DNA of 40,690 nt from Verrucomicrobiales bacterium (GTDB lineage: Bacteria > Verrucomicrobiota > Verrucomicrobiia > Limisphaerales > UBA9464). Positions 13,101-19,092 of this stretch are shown piece after piece. Within the stretch, counting starts at the first letter, position 1, and every line of letters starts with the position of its first letter. Position numbers and translations under genes: made by a program. Location of the stretch: NCBI GenBank assembly GCA_016793645.1, contig JAEUHD010000244.1, forward strand, positions 1 through 40,690, read 5' to 3'. The notes beneath the pieces were generated by a model that was not told the DNA's origin, did no database searches, and saw only the letters and a list, made by a program, of their open reading frames with translations.

Positions 13101-14154
13101 CGACGAAGTCGCGTCCGGTGATCGGATGCGGATCCGCTTCGAGTCCGTCCCCCAGGGGCGTGCGCTTGAAGGCGAGGGCGTACTGCCGCGGCTGGCCCGG
13201 GCGTTTCAGCCAGAGGCGGGTCTGGCCCTCGAGGACCTCGCGCTCCACGTCATCCTCGCGGTAGGCCGCCACCACGCGCGAAAAGTTGCCGGCGTCGTCC
13301 ACGGCAAATTCGAAGGCCACGAACAGGTTCGTGCTTCCCGTCGGACGGGGCGGCAGCGGGTCCAGCGGGAAGGTGCCTTCATGGGTGGCCTCCGAGAGCG
13401 CGTCCCACTGGACTTCCGGATTCAGCCGCTGATGGCCGTCGCGCGCGGAGAGGATTTGCTGGGCGGTTTGCTGCAGGTTGCGCGAGCGCTGATAGGCGAT
13501 GCTTCGCAGCAGCGCTTCGTCCGCGGCCTGAAACCCGAACTCCACGCGGCATCGATGCGGCGTTCCCCCCGCGGCATCCGGAAACGTGAGCGTCAGGAAG
13601 GTGGGCGAATCCGGGGAGTTCTCCGTGCGCTCCGCCACCTCGAGCGCGGAAAGCCGGCGGCCGGCGACTCCCTCCTCGGTGCGACCGTCCGCGGTGTAGG
13701 CCCACACGTCCACGATCGCCCCCTGGCTCTCGACGAACTCGAAGAATCCCCGGCGCGTTTCGAAGCGCCCCTCCACCGCGTTCAGGGTCGCCGGTTGCAG
13801 GGAAACGAGGGCGGCGAACCAGGTTCCCGCGAGCTTCTCCTGCACCAGCGACGCATAGCGCGCGTCCGCAGCCGCGCGGGCCGACTCCGCGGCAAGGTCG
13901 CCATGGCGCTCCACGACGGGGAGGGCCTCCGGAAGCCGGGGCCAGGCGGACGACGGATCCGAGGCTTCCGAAGCCCGTGTTCGACCGAGGGCGCACCCGA
14001 TCAACAGGATCACCCACAGGGGGAACAGGACCGCCTTGAAACGTCGAACATCGTGAATTCCGGGAGGACGGGTCCCCGAATTCAGGGGCCGGCTTCCTGG
14101 ATGGGAAGTTTCGGCTCTGGGGATTGGAAATCCATCGTCGGTCAACGGGTTCAA
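1144..14154 (-). CDS. Giant membrane-anchored protein: YD/Rhs-like exterior plus polytopic domain with glucan-synthase-like core
   Basis: Uninterrupted 4,336-codon ORF from TTG at 14154 (AAGGG lies 5 nt upstream on the minus strand) to TGA. Residues 39-58 form a hydrophobic segment ending in LLIGC, which fits a lipobox, after an unusually long 38-residue leader. Residues about 60-980 are soluble and unrecognised. About 980-1900 contain degenerate YD/Rhs-like units (TYDPMGRLQ near 1135, DPFGRVRE near 1530, MDRSGNLLE near 1707, IYDAQGQL near 1865). About 2280-2690 are helical and could be an alpha/alpha toroid. A membrane helix follows at about 2722-2745, then a soluble stretch, several helices between about 3000 and 3355, a soluble domain at about 3380-3820, and about ten further helices to a short soluble C-terminus. 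The 3380-3820 domain contains LDRNATVNDLDAF (near 3605) and GISEDTWA followed by GGRVKY (near 3733-3755). These resemble, by eye only, motifs of GT48 beta-1,3-glucan synthases. Function unproven; an exopolysaccharide synthase/exporter is a hypothesis. The gene stands alone in its orientation. Confidence 0.9.
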   Translation of the reverse strand: MNPLTDDGFPIPRAETSHPGSRPLNSGTRPPGIHDVRRFKAVLFPLWVILLIGCALGRTRASEASDPSSAWPRLPEALPVVERHGDLAAESARAAADARYASLVQEKLAGTWFAALVSLQPATLNAVEGRFETRRGFFEFVESQGAIVDVWAYTADGRTEEGVAGRRLSALEVAERTENSPDSPTFLTLTFPDAAGGTPHRCRVEFGFQAADEALLRSIAYQRSRNLQQTAQQILSARDGHQRLNPEVQWDALSEATHEGTFPLDPLPPRPTGSTNLFVAFEFAVDDAGNFSRVVAAYREDDVEREVLEGQTRLWLKRPGQPRQYALAFKRTPLGDGLEADPHPITGRDFVELRIENPAEPDPRRWNVLEFGEPEVLQQLSLARFGLINAHLEHRRKVLDLKRANLDMIFSPLFAGLNIGGGVSGVGFPLGAGAQLGYNMIVGPRYIPKVPTAEEMRELFLLLAARQRHPTLKLKPDEYLTRSDIEILRADFSKLTEEQIRETLEGLNDGDLKAMLALAKQANMDAKYTLLVNILSGAAVVSGKAYSGVMRDLFNNPYFSLNGDVYINYIIAAAVGAKGVTPLSGVSLYSLVRGDAPYRAWAQYLGISFDIRALMNSVQRMRFRSLADKELRMPFPYAARMTDLAAYEIRIFGYPVLLFYKRGLMKDDLKAFDNDYAYGLLGRTIVVHFPTRESMESEIRNGRMVPLGYVKVSDGKGGLRDSNLAVFAYTIPDGKHRGQTAMILYGLKAYGDYSATIEREVVRFREYERGLERGMVMEQIVEAEDAPSLPVPDLEPRIYLGETAVRERFVDLLAPLVEWRHHLRRRSLGLPPVPGEDALLEPVRAALKAHGIGTDPSAPDPLLGVQSEGSSFRYVAVINGHRRVVQVTALASLEKLARDSDRLREGSEIEKARKAGVSPGGAGVAFLNSIQERNGRLELGPLIRSGTGPVVGTGLRTTESGLEPVFTALDRMPVADRARLDREHYAGAILDLDADGDGRRERVAVSLEFPLGEIRRHRIDPLTGVEEIDVYERGHLRDRITADRITRVQRDPLGLELSSETRVNRGTLAAPQEGDLIEQTRTQDAWFPGGNTDPLDAAAPRLRRLRLVRVTGDWTRETFGLFPLPVEVVGEGFITTNTYDPMGRLQRSISSPNLAGDDDPAAIPPPAILHPNPGPPRFESTVREILPGAEPVMVLERRDLITGGREIQRRNLARSGRVESGESFDPFDGSRTFLERSVREYDDGFLFGLVPRRVVTTAASGAPLVERRTLTVDPTARRMTGVEVEFTGAVRTNVWSPRWEAPIRVDTALRSTLRRFENGGLKLSGSTQDRDSGEEVARFEGGFDEGARTWVIRRDGWYRLGWTNRTETATYSPGGRLLRSRTGSALEARPAYDADGITRSNLVWFASGTPGVFDSLVRVDSDFRWTEGTRDARVQTWISGSPHDEYRSTMDAEGRVIVDGQRNYPDLRLATRIAYDGGTERVRQSELYQNDQRREVRIPDAPQPQPDGTVLLPVRVTPFWGLNSTEILALGDPFGRVRESRSEDGRITRTASWFPGSALIQKAEVLGRDGAVRESVSLELSGSLERGIPTDRALRSRLAPWSAPPSQAPLMEVISIARGTGVAVSSLSAEGRSHFDLTQPFPAPRYVTDPSAASGVPVRLDDTTLGHVWSISRTSPAVSPEFPGEPLMRVESVSLLPLFNPVRTRMLMDRSGNLLESQISRIPNPGGAGFNATNLFEAPPTTADRFTYRYRYAPGSWVEVPASAGLGRERVLTNRAPDAAASGLAVNAVPWRDQVTSVQGTAGTSAATVRTSSLGNGGIAASLTTDPREWASNPHLPDESGLWTAWTTQGLDPTGAQVLSAEDIYDAQGQLSVRRILKQTEGGAPAIKFSYQLPQPNTTHWLATSPPPRAGESHSLSIAGTGVLGGTDDDFYYFYTRSTNGVDPILYFRDKAGHEVRVGSDSTRRGLRPVRYWPLSPALSQWLPDESAPDQAATVAGPLWLGPGERAYAVSVPELVHAGIDPAQLDTAILESRHPIEATPLRRMRRGTRVDPLRHAPKVVRESRQSPHDFVRVTETPVHRSPAAIFADEDVRTFLERNGRPIAVTQPAPKRSPYPDVVVVATGDTGTPRPLYRLSSLDGHFEQRFETISQGEMVQVYSVVQGFELPRMEIFNPRILGEEISPGYIAYGYDYHARVRVTKSGSILGHPVAVLRNRVAANSFHYAGDRILDWFAGPNPNRPTTSRFHYGMLHHARLQAAALRRLPTLSEAILPTRSLPWLEVTNNPSAAALDLNLVRVAATLNELHVRRFATNLNRADAPTYLIPTMLETEVERFVDTVEEARIASLAIRAGEPGIARDLLEFYRNKSFWDPSREGLEPIQASYDAISGTALARELAFSLPVQSRPTAAAQIAVASAALDLADASGDAGWESFADELADTLLREFRPEESASGPRGISATEYLPVQRALGLVFWPEAARFPVESNADAFALLERITTRRRLSPSTPELLSRLQAGLAEQRAWLNTHVLPEVQRTGVVPTAWFEVQDIYGETTALAPERWTSPEAWLAWLDVAGRSGGVTPETARGWLDNLARAHGARVEGTWGLDWSLPLLRSEAISTVNTARFLRVATQLGHVPAANLARTSLSRIADNGSFPAVVTTATARPLKTEQGTVIYPRSPQRGGGWPPTFAVAGELAGTNAAPSTPPQVVPRARRILGNPVRQARTDLAAFVGLAALYYVGVMMVTLAWWRLRRFRHRSSEADPTLVPEPVMRRAEERWSARVLGVRSPAGTTCTRYSNATVEQNFLMQLRAVYKLVLEWRRRERRWAEDDPRLVEDGTDPWLNGLDEFASVVGIYLRYVIKAGAKDGFDHPEAFEGNEDSNHLWSRLVMYLSEHYCTLLNLLHRYESLPTDQDRMLFEWEFSKALEALGVRSRKEAFDARSLFQFPENPDAMDLLVIQRPGATLTDVMKEVAARLNVPMPHLMRIVENYKVWKRREQPFPLHPYLIEFAKIFPSFVLTGLGALIWYNQSVGDSPVIPYLGSLLTTAALDPASLIWAVPLACSVALGLAARYVRTYRFEDTLLPRTKAGMLADSTVTSIFVRTKPATGGVHEGRLWNPSLYEHLGWILRVLGWSALAVTLFRLTTPSFVTYLIVKGILAMLVITEILGTVVPLLVSLFSLRIQDRAKLNPSGRLLQFLNRLNLTATRPASPIWLSVRYHLRPSVPSGDGASQGQAIAVFLLLNFSFFLIGAYLCQQILPLWFTEVYLSGSPFKLLLGGLVFWNTLYLLRYGIFLLATAVAAVFSTFPICSVAAALGLAELGLAAFGPDASWNPVRHEGPAWTVALGLVLLAIFEEPLLAAIRRWRTRPAAPPRDPETTTTSSQGLGIVYMSGDDLSSLKLTPALLMSRWRLLRDRLGSTGISLLHRITGELDDAALERLFQGLFDLESRHAVTLWNPRQLVVDGEAPSLDPSLGLNLTVPDESQRRGILTAWDARRWLVTMMSTAGHSQDTAINLVDVALRLEREGLAPRTVFYFIQNKYDNRDDNRPSQLKYSDGELGHRDKLCRLIRALAPGARAWSVQNWTPFGFKSAGMTGMDLVPEETMRLGTMVVLDRNATVNDLDAFTRDLRTAMADPDLIIVIPGRGTTNTLTDLGQGSQLIEEGHRSFLKGLMSCLGGRASEGVGTGWGNILTVTYGRVQRAMMHPLTPKMPLTSRMIRGSSFAVRTEGLIGFTPHAVGISEDTWAVSQASHNVIALGGRVKYALSSALWHKIRETWSHAEWMAAFPRWSGGYLQMQHDPLMQRINDFGPASIFAREIRSNSGRNFLSAPFALLNALLLPLAIILDVTPFIQILMLLWNFGFVMNQVLTLHGLNTYLEATGFHRIGALLGALLGGAGAAMIPELQAVAPAGAVLGALYGGFLVGLNRWLVTRLRDIILFGPQLVLHALGQVMRQSIEFVASGAAATDASAVNMAFRTAAGPREDRPLDTYPHFINLRTIVWGIGIPALILNLVALYSLDMFNVLLLLPSLLFSVSLVLGPYLMRPNPGRHPGIRVLLPKFLGWTGAVVFYTAVSLLIAQGGTGGLLGVALLLGLFGWIAWRGGRYLGFHWRWARAGRALRRLLSRAGVPGELTTPLHAQLLAAAGDPARTSAALDKAGLPPEPRKAVASFLDSRIVPFLKEPMQPRETSHRGVAVFQRTFALALLVFLWFFVVPVPGLFVFSAGAYKTSMSLQTILTIVGAATALVLAGFAAGRWVQWFDRIGRGRTGLLPRAQAAYAELRRRMDQSGGLADEQSSRYLALFTDLKTYVDQRSDAYAWRILHQLEEELRPVSNPPPRNPAP

Positions 14155-14355
14155 CGCGCCCTTAATGCCCGATTCCCCGAGGTTCCGTCGAATAGAAAGC
14201 GTGTCCGGCGCGGTCCCCGGGGAGCATCCCGAGGGGAGGCCCCGGGATGGGGGTGGAGGGCGGGGGCGGGTGGGAACCCGGGGAGATCCGCCGGAGCGGG
14301 AGCGCGCCGGGGCCCGGACTGGACTTGATCCGGCATCGGACGCAGCGTTGGCCCC
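14155..14355. other. Divergent intergenic region between the giant gene and the beta-helix gene
   Basis: This 201-bp GC-rich spacer must hold the promoters of both divergently transcribed neighbours. I see AAGGG just upstream of the TTG start of the giant gene and no convincing -35/-10 pair in either direction. No ORF here has a composition better than that of shadow frames. Confidence 0.5.
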
Positions 14356-16461
14356 GTGATTGGATTCGTCCTGCGGGTTTCGTGGCTGATCACCGCCGTC
14401 CTCCTCGTGGCGACGGAATGCTGTGGCGCGGAGAACGCCGGAACCGATGCCGCGGGTCCCCGTGCCACGACGACGCGTTCATCCTTCGGGGTCACCCTGG
14501 GAACCACCGTCCTGGTTCCCTCGGCGGTCACGGCGGCACAGCTCTCCGCCGTATCCAATCGGATCGCTTCCGCCGGTGGCGTGGGCTCGCGGGTGATCGA
14601 GATACCCGCGTTGTACGGGGATGCCCCGGATGGCACGCCCAATTCCCAGGATCCCACCGAGTTCATCCAGGGCTACATCGACAAGGCCAGTGCCCAATAC
14701 TCCGAGTCCGAAGGACGCGTTCGCCTGGTGTTTCCCCCCGTCACGTGGAGTCATCGGGAACTCATCCTGAAGCCGAATGTCATCTACCAGGCGGTGGGGG
14801 AGACCGTCTTTACGCCACGCTATGACTCCCCGCCGGGAATGGCGGATCGGTCCCTGTGGAGGACCCGCCGGGTCGACGGAATCCGGGTGGATCCAGTCAC
14901 CGGGGGATTCGACGGCTGGCGGTTGCCGAATCCGGACGACTGGTATGGGTTGAGCCGCAACATGGCGTTCGTCGGTCCCGGGCGGTTCATCCTGGATGTC
15001 CGGCAAAAGCGGCGCACGCAATCGGCGCTTCAATGGAATGAGGTGGAGAATCTTTACGTGGAACACGGGGTCATCGAAGTCCGACATGGGCCCAATGCGG
15101 TCCACTGGGCGGTGCGGATGGGAGGCCGGGATGTGTACTGGGAGCATCCGATCATTCGCAATGGATTGTTGACCGGGCAGGACGGCGTCCACGTCACCCA
15201 TGGACATGGAATACTGATCCGGGGTGGGGACATTCAATCCGGGGACGACTGTTTTGCGTTCGGACAGGAATACGCCGGAGGATCGAATGTGGGTCCTGAC
15301 GAACCCCTGTCCGATGTTTACGTCACCGGGGCGGCCTGCGACAGCCGGCGCGCCCGGGCGATCATCTGCTACTCCGGCCTGAACTACATCGGGGTGACCC
15401 ATCGCCATGCGCAACGGGTCCGGAGGGTCCTCGCGGAGGGGCTCACCGGCCACGTGGCGAAGGACCGGCAGTGTGCCGTTTGGATGGGGTACTATCCTGC
15501 GCGGGATGCGATCTGGCGCTACGAGATCACCCGTCCCGGCCGGGGATATCGGGATGGCTACTACACCAACCTTCCGGTGACGGGCGGGGGAGGGTCGGGC
15601 GCCCGATGTGCGGTCCGGGTGGTGGATTCGCAGGTGGACCGCGCCTGGATCTACCAGGACCGGACGGCGAATCCTCCCACGTTTCGTGTGGGCAGCCGTT
15701 ATGTGGCGGATGGGCTCGTGGATTTGTCGTCCCTTCCCGATGGTTCCGGAGCGGTGGTGGTGGCGAAGTACACGCCCGTGCCCAATGACCGGGTGGAGGA
15801 TGTCGATGTCACCTTCCAGGGGCAGATGGGTGGGGTGTCCCACGACGGTGAATCCGCCTACGGCCTCGCCCTCGAGGGGTGCCGGCGCGTGGGCCTCCAT
15901 CTGGAACTTTCCGTCGTCGAGAACGAAACCAAGCCGGAGCACCATCCGTTTTTGATCACGGCTGCGGAGGACAGCCGGATTCAATTGATTCTAAAAACGC
16001 CCGTCGCCCGAAGCGGGATCATCAACTCCGGCGTCTTTCCCGGACAGGTGGTGGACGGGGTCACCTTCGATGGGTGTTCCTTCACCGGGACCCCCCGATT
16101 GGAGGGGGGCGTGATCAAGTTTCTGGGGTCCAATGGGACCGTGCGGGTGGTCGGAAGCCGATTTGAGCGGATCCCCCCGGACCGCGCCGCGTTCTATGCG
16201 CCCGAGGTGGAATCGCGGCGAACGAACCGCCTTGAGTTGCTTGAGGTGGTGGGAAGCACCTTCTCCAGTCTGGCGCCCCCGCCCAGGAATTCCTTCGTCC
16301 TCGACCTGGTGAATTCGGCGCTGGGCGGGCAGATTGAACGCCTCGAGATGTCCTCCAATCGGTTTGAGAACATGCGCTGGGATTCCCAGGAGCAGTGGAG
16401 CCGCGGAATTGCCCGATGGCGTCTTCGAGACAATGCCGGCCATCCGGACCAGTCGAGGTGA
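14356..16461 (+). CDS. Secreted right-handed beta-helix protein, GH28 (polygalacturonase)-like
   Basis: 701 codons from GTG. The N-terminus (VIGFVLRVSWLITAVLLVAT) is a signal peptide. Residues about 60-110 resemble the opening of pectin-lyase-fold enzymes, with the first turns naming a replaced or expanded set of strands. The core has GQDGVHV (Asp276) and QSGDDCFAFG (Asp297, Asp298). The 21-residue spacing between the first Asp and the Asp pair is the same as in GH28 polygalacturonases (Asp180 to Asp201/202 in the Aspergillus niger enzyme). The GHG histidine motif and the RxK substrate motif that follow in true GH28 enzymes are not found. Later turns (VDGVTFDGCSFTGTPRLEGG, LEMSSNRFENM) continue the beta-helix to the C-terminus. 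The protein is probably periplasmic or secreted and acts on an acidic or plant/algal polysaccharide. Whether it is catalytic is uncertain; a lyase, epimerase or transferase of the same fold is possible. It is convergent with the dehydrogenase gene, 35 bp away. Confidence 0.8.
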   Translation: MIGFVLRVSWLITAVLLVATECCGAENAGTDAAGPRATTTRSSFGVTLGTTVLVPSAVTAAQLSAVSNRIASAGGVGSRVIEIPALYGDAPDGTPNSQDPTEFIQGYIDKASAQYSESEGRVRLVFPPVTWSHRELILKPNVIYQAVGETVFTPRYDSPPGMADRSLWRTRRVDGIRVDPVTGGFDGWRLPNPDDWYGLSRNMAFVGPGRFILDVRQKRRTQSALQWNEVENLYVEHGVIEVRHGPNAVHWAVRMGGRDVYWEHPIIRNGLLTGQDGVHVTHGHGILIRGGDIQSGDDCFAFGQEYAGGSNVGPDEPLSDVYVTGAACDSRRARAIICYSGLNYIGVTHRHAQRVRRVLAEGLTGHVAKDRQCAVWMGYYPARDAIWRYEITRPGRGYRDGYYTNLPVTGGGGSGARCAVRVVDSQVDRAWIYQDRTANPPTFRVGSRYVADGLVDLSSLPDGSGAVVVAKYTPVPNDRVEDVDVTFQGQMGGVSHDGESAYGLALEGCRRVGLHLELSVVENETKPEHHPFLITAAEDSRIQLILKTPVARSGIINSGVFPGQVVDGVTFDGCSFTGTPRLEGGVIKFLGSNGTVRVVGSRFERIPPDRAAFYAPEVESRRTNRLELLEVVGSTFSSLAPPPRNSFVLDLVNSALGGQIERLEMSSNRFENMRWDSQEQWSRGIARWRLRDNAGHPDQSR

Positions 16462-16496
16462 GGCCCTCCGCGGCGGAAGCGGGTGAATGATCGGGG

Positions 16497-19091
16497 CTAC
16501 GGAAGCTTGAGCAGTTCCGGTTCCGTCCAGGAATCCTCACGCTGGGCGGTCTCCGTCCGGACTTTACCCACGGTTTCGGGACGCACGGGCTTTGCCGAGT
16601 GTCCCCATTCGTTGCGAATGTAGGTGAGCAGGTCGGCGATCTGCCCATCATTGAGCGCCTCGGCGAAGGCGGGCATGGCCAGGTTCCAGGTGGTTCCGTT
16701 GACGGTGACCGGATCCCTCAGTCCGTGGAGTGCGATGCGGATCAGGCGCTGCTCGCTGCCGGTGGCCCACTCGGACTCGACCAAGGGCGGAGCGAGACCC
16801 TCCTGGCCGCGCCCGTGCGGTTGGTGGCACGCGCCGCAGACCACGGCGTAGAGTTCCCGGCCACGCAAATAGCTCTCCTGGTCGGCTCCCTGGAGCGGGG
16901 CGGCAACCGCCGGCGCCTGGAAGCCCGCCTTGCCCGGCCAGGTGAACAGCGGGTCCAGCCGGGCCATGCGGTTGGGGACATCGGGCGACGAACTGCCGCG
17001 CAGGCTCTTCAGCCCCGCCGGTTCCGTTTCGAACGGAATCGGTTTCACGGCCGGTGGCGGCTGTCCCGGACGGGGCGGGGCGGGAAGGGTGGACACCATG
17101 CCGTCCAACAGGGCGAGTTGCTGCCATTCGCCGGAACGGCTGTCGGCGATCAACTGCAGGAGTTTTGCCACGCGCGGCGGCTTGGCCTCGACGGTGATGC
17201 AGCGCGCCAGACCGGACAACAGGGCGACATGCCCCTCCTTGACCGCACTGCAATTGGGGTCGGCGACGAGGGCCTCGAGGAATTCCAGTTCACGTCCTCC
17301 GAGCCCGCTGAGCGTCGCATGGATCCGGAGTAGGTCCGGGGAGGTGTTCATCAACAATGCCCGCAGGATGGCATCCGCAGTCGGGGTCTTCACCTCGCCC
17401 AGGGTGAGCATGAGTTGCAGTTGTTCCTCCGGGGGAATGAAGCCGGCCCGGCGATAGATCAGGTTGAGGGCGGCCTCCCGGTCCGGACCGTCGAGGAATC
17501 CCTCCGTCAGACGGAGGGCCGCGGAGCGGACGGCGCCATCGGAATCCGCCATGGCCGCCTCCACGGTCGAGAGATCGAGGGTCCCCAGTCCCTCAAGGGT
17601 CCATAGCGCGGCCAGCCTTCCGTCCGCGGAGGTCGTGTTCGTCCGGACCATCAACTGGAGCATGCGGGTCGACGCCGGATCCGCCCGCTCCACCAGCAAT
17701 CGCTGGGCGGTGTCGCGCCAAAATCCGCTGGGGTCCGTCAGTCGCGCCACGAGATCTCCGGTCGTGGGCTTCGGACCGAGGGGGCGTGCCGTTCCGGCGG
17801 GACGGTTCGTTTGGACGATCCGCCAAATGCGGCCGTGGTCCACGGGTGTCATCAGGCCCCGCGATTCGATCTGCTTCCGGAGATAGCTGGTGAGGTAGAT
17901 GCGGTGCTGAATCAGTCCCCGGTACAGATCCACCACGTACAGGGCGCCGTCGGGTCCGTTGTAGAGGTTGACCGGACGGAACCGCTCGTCGGTGGACGCG
18001 AGGAATTCGGCGTGGTCGTAGGCGTTGGTTGCGGTCAACAGGCCGTTCTGATTCAGGAGCCGGTTGCGGCGGATGATGTTTCCGGTCGGTTCGCAAAGGA
18101 AGACGTCCCCCCGCAGGTCGGGACCCAGTTGTTCGCCCCGATAGACGACCGGGCCGCAGGCGCCGGTGAAAGTCGCCAGGTGGCCGTCGGGTGTGAGTTG
18201 GCCGGGCTGATAGCCGCGGTTGACGCCCGGATTGACCCGGGCGGTCCAGAGCCGCTGGTCGGGGGAGAGTTGGACATTGGCTCCAAATGGGGCGCGAAGA
18301 TGCGGGTTCCGGGAAAGGTAGCGGTCCGGGATCAGGTCCGCCCGGATCTGGTCGGAGTTGGAATTGTAGAACAGGCGTCCCCGGTCGTCCTGGGAGAGGC
18401 CCCATTGACCCCGGAAAATGGTGGGACTCCGGAGCCAGTTGGTGGGCGACCCGTTCCAGCGCATGCGTTGCGTGTGGTTTGCGGAGTACACCCAGTTGTC
18501 CCGGGCCCACAACAGTCCGTTGCTGGCGTGTTCCGGATTCGACTTGTCGCCGAGTTGGGGATCGTTCTGTGTTGCGTAGTCGCTGGCGATCCGGATTTTT
18601 TCATCCGCGCGACCGTCCCCGTTGGCGTCCCGCGCAAACCAGAGGTTCGGGGGTTCGGCCACCACGACGCCATCCCCCGCCAACATCAGGGCGCGCGGCA
18701 TGACCAGGCCATCGAGGAATACCGTCCTCCGATCCATGCGGCCATCGGCGTCCGTGTCCTCGAGCACGACGATTTTTCCGGTGGGCTCCGTTTCCCCGGA
18801 CCCCGACGGATTCTGCATGTAGCCCGTCATCTCCACCACCCAGAGGCGGCCGAGGGGATCGAACTGCATGGCGACCGGGGAGTGGACGAGCGGTTCGGCC
18901 GCGACCAGGTCGGCGCGAAACCCCGGAGGAAGCCGGAACGTGGCGGCCTCCTGGGCGGGATCCAGGACCGGGGACGGCGGGATCCTGTCCGCCGGGACAC
19001 GCTCCAACTGGGCCTCACCCGAGTGATCCCCGTTCTGGGCCATGAGGGGCAGGGCTGCCGCGAAGAGGACCGACCCGAGGCGCAGGTTCAT
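16497..19091 (-). CDS. PVC-type membrane-bound dehydrogenase with HEAT-like region and C-terminal cytochrome c
   Basis: 864 aa with a signal peptide (MNLRLGSVLFAAALPLMA). Residues about 45-420 form a beta-propeller typical of the 'putative membrane-bound dehydrogenase' family of Planctomycetes and Verrucomicrobia: FRLPPGFRADLVAAEPLVHSP, QFDPLGRLWVVEMTGY, DTDADGRMD, and NGPDGALYVVDLYRGLIQHR. Residues about 430-640 are helical and repetitive (HEAT-like: AVRSAALRLTEGFLDG). The last 120 residues are a class I cytochrome c: CGACH places haem-binding Cys752, Cys755 and His756, and MPAF gives the likely axial Met806. The family is thought to oxidise sugars or polyols in the periplasm and pass electrons through the haem; the substrate here is unknown. 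The start codon lies 1 nt after the stop of the SDR gene, so the two are one transcript and are probably coupled in translation. Confidence 0.9.
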   Translation of the reverse strand: MNLRLGSVLFAAALPLMAQNGDHSGEAQLERVPADRIPPSPVLDPAQEAATFRLPPGFRADLVAAEPLVHSPVAMQFDPLGRLWVVEMTGYMQNPSGSGETEPTGKIVVLEDTDADGRMDRRTVFLDGLVMPRALMLAGDGVVVAEPPNLWFARDANGDGRADEKIRIASDYATQNDPQLGDKSNPEHASNGLLWARDNWVYSANHTQRMRWNGSPTNWLRSPTIFRGQWGLSQDDRGRLFYNSNSDQIRADLIPDRYLSRNPHLRAPFGANVQLSPDQRLWTARVNPGVNRGYQPGQLTPDGHLATFTGACGPVVYRGEQLGPDLRGDVFLCEPTGNIIRRNRLLNQNGLLTATNAYDHAEFLASTDERFRPVNLYNGPDGALYVVDLYRGLIQHRIYLTSYLRKQIESRGLMTPVDHGRIWRIVQTNRPAGTARPLGPKPTTGDLVARLTDPSGFWRDTAQRLLVERADPASTRMLQLMVRTNTTSADGRLAALWTLEGLGTLDLSTVEAAMADSDGAVRSAALRLTEGFLDGPDREAALNLIYRRAGFIPPEEQLQLMLTLGEVKTPTADAILRALLMNTSPDLLRIHATLSGLGGRELEFLEALVADPNCSAVKEGHVALLSGLARCITVEAKPPRVAKLLQLIADSRSGEWQQLALLDGMVSTLPAPPRPGQPPPAVKPIPFETEPAGLKSLRGSSSPDVPNRMARLDPLFTWPGKAGFQAPAVAAPLQGADQESYLRGRELYAVVCGACHQPHGRGQEGLAPPLVESEWATGSEQRLIRIALHGLRDPVTVNGTTWNLAMPAFAEALNDGQIADLLTYIRNEWGHSAKPVRPETVGKVRTETAQREDSWTEPELLKLP

Positions 19092-19092
19092 T

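Noticed and set aside
11947-14328. 793-codon plus-strand open frame
   Set aside because: Antisense to the N-terminal part of the giant gene, which has a signal segment and a plausible ribosome site.
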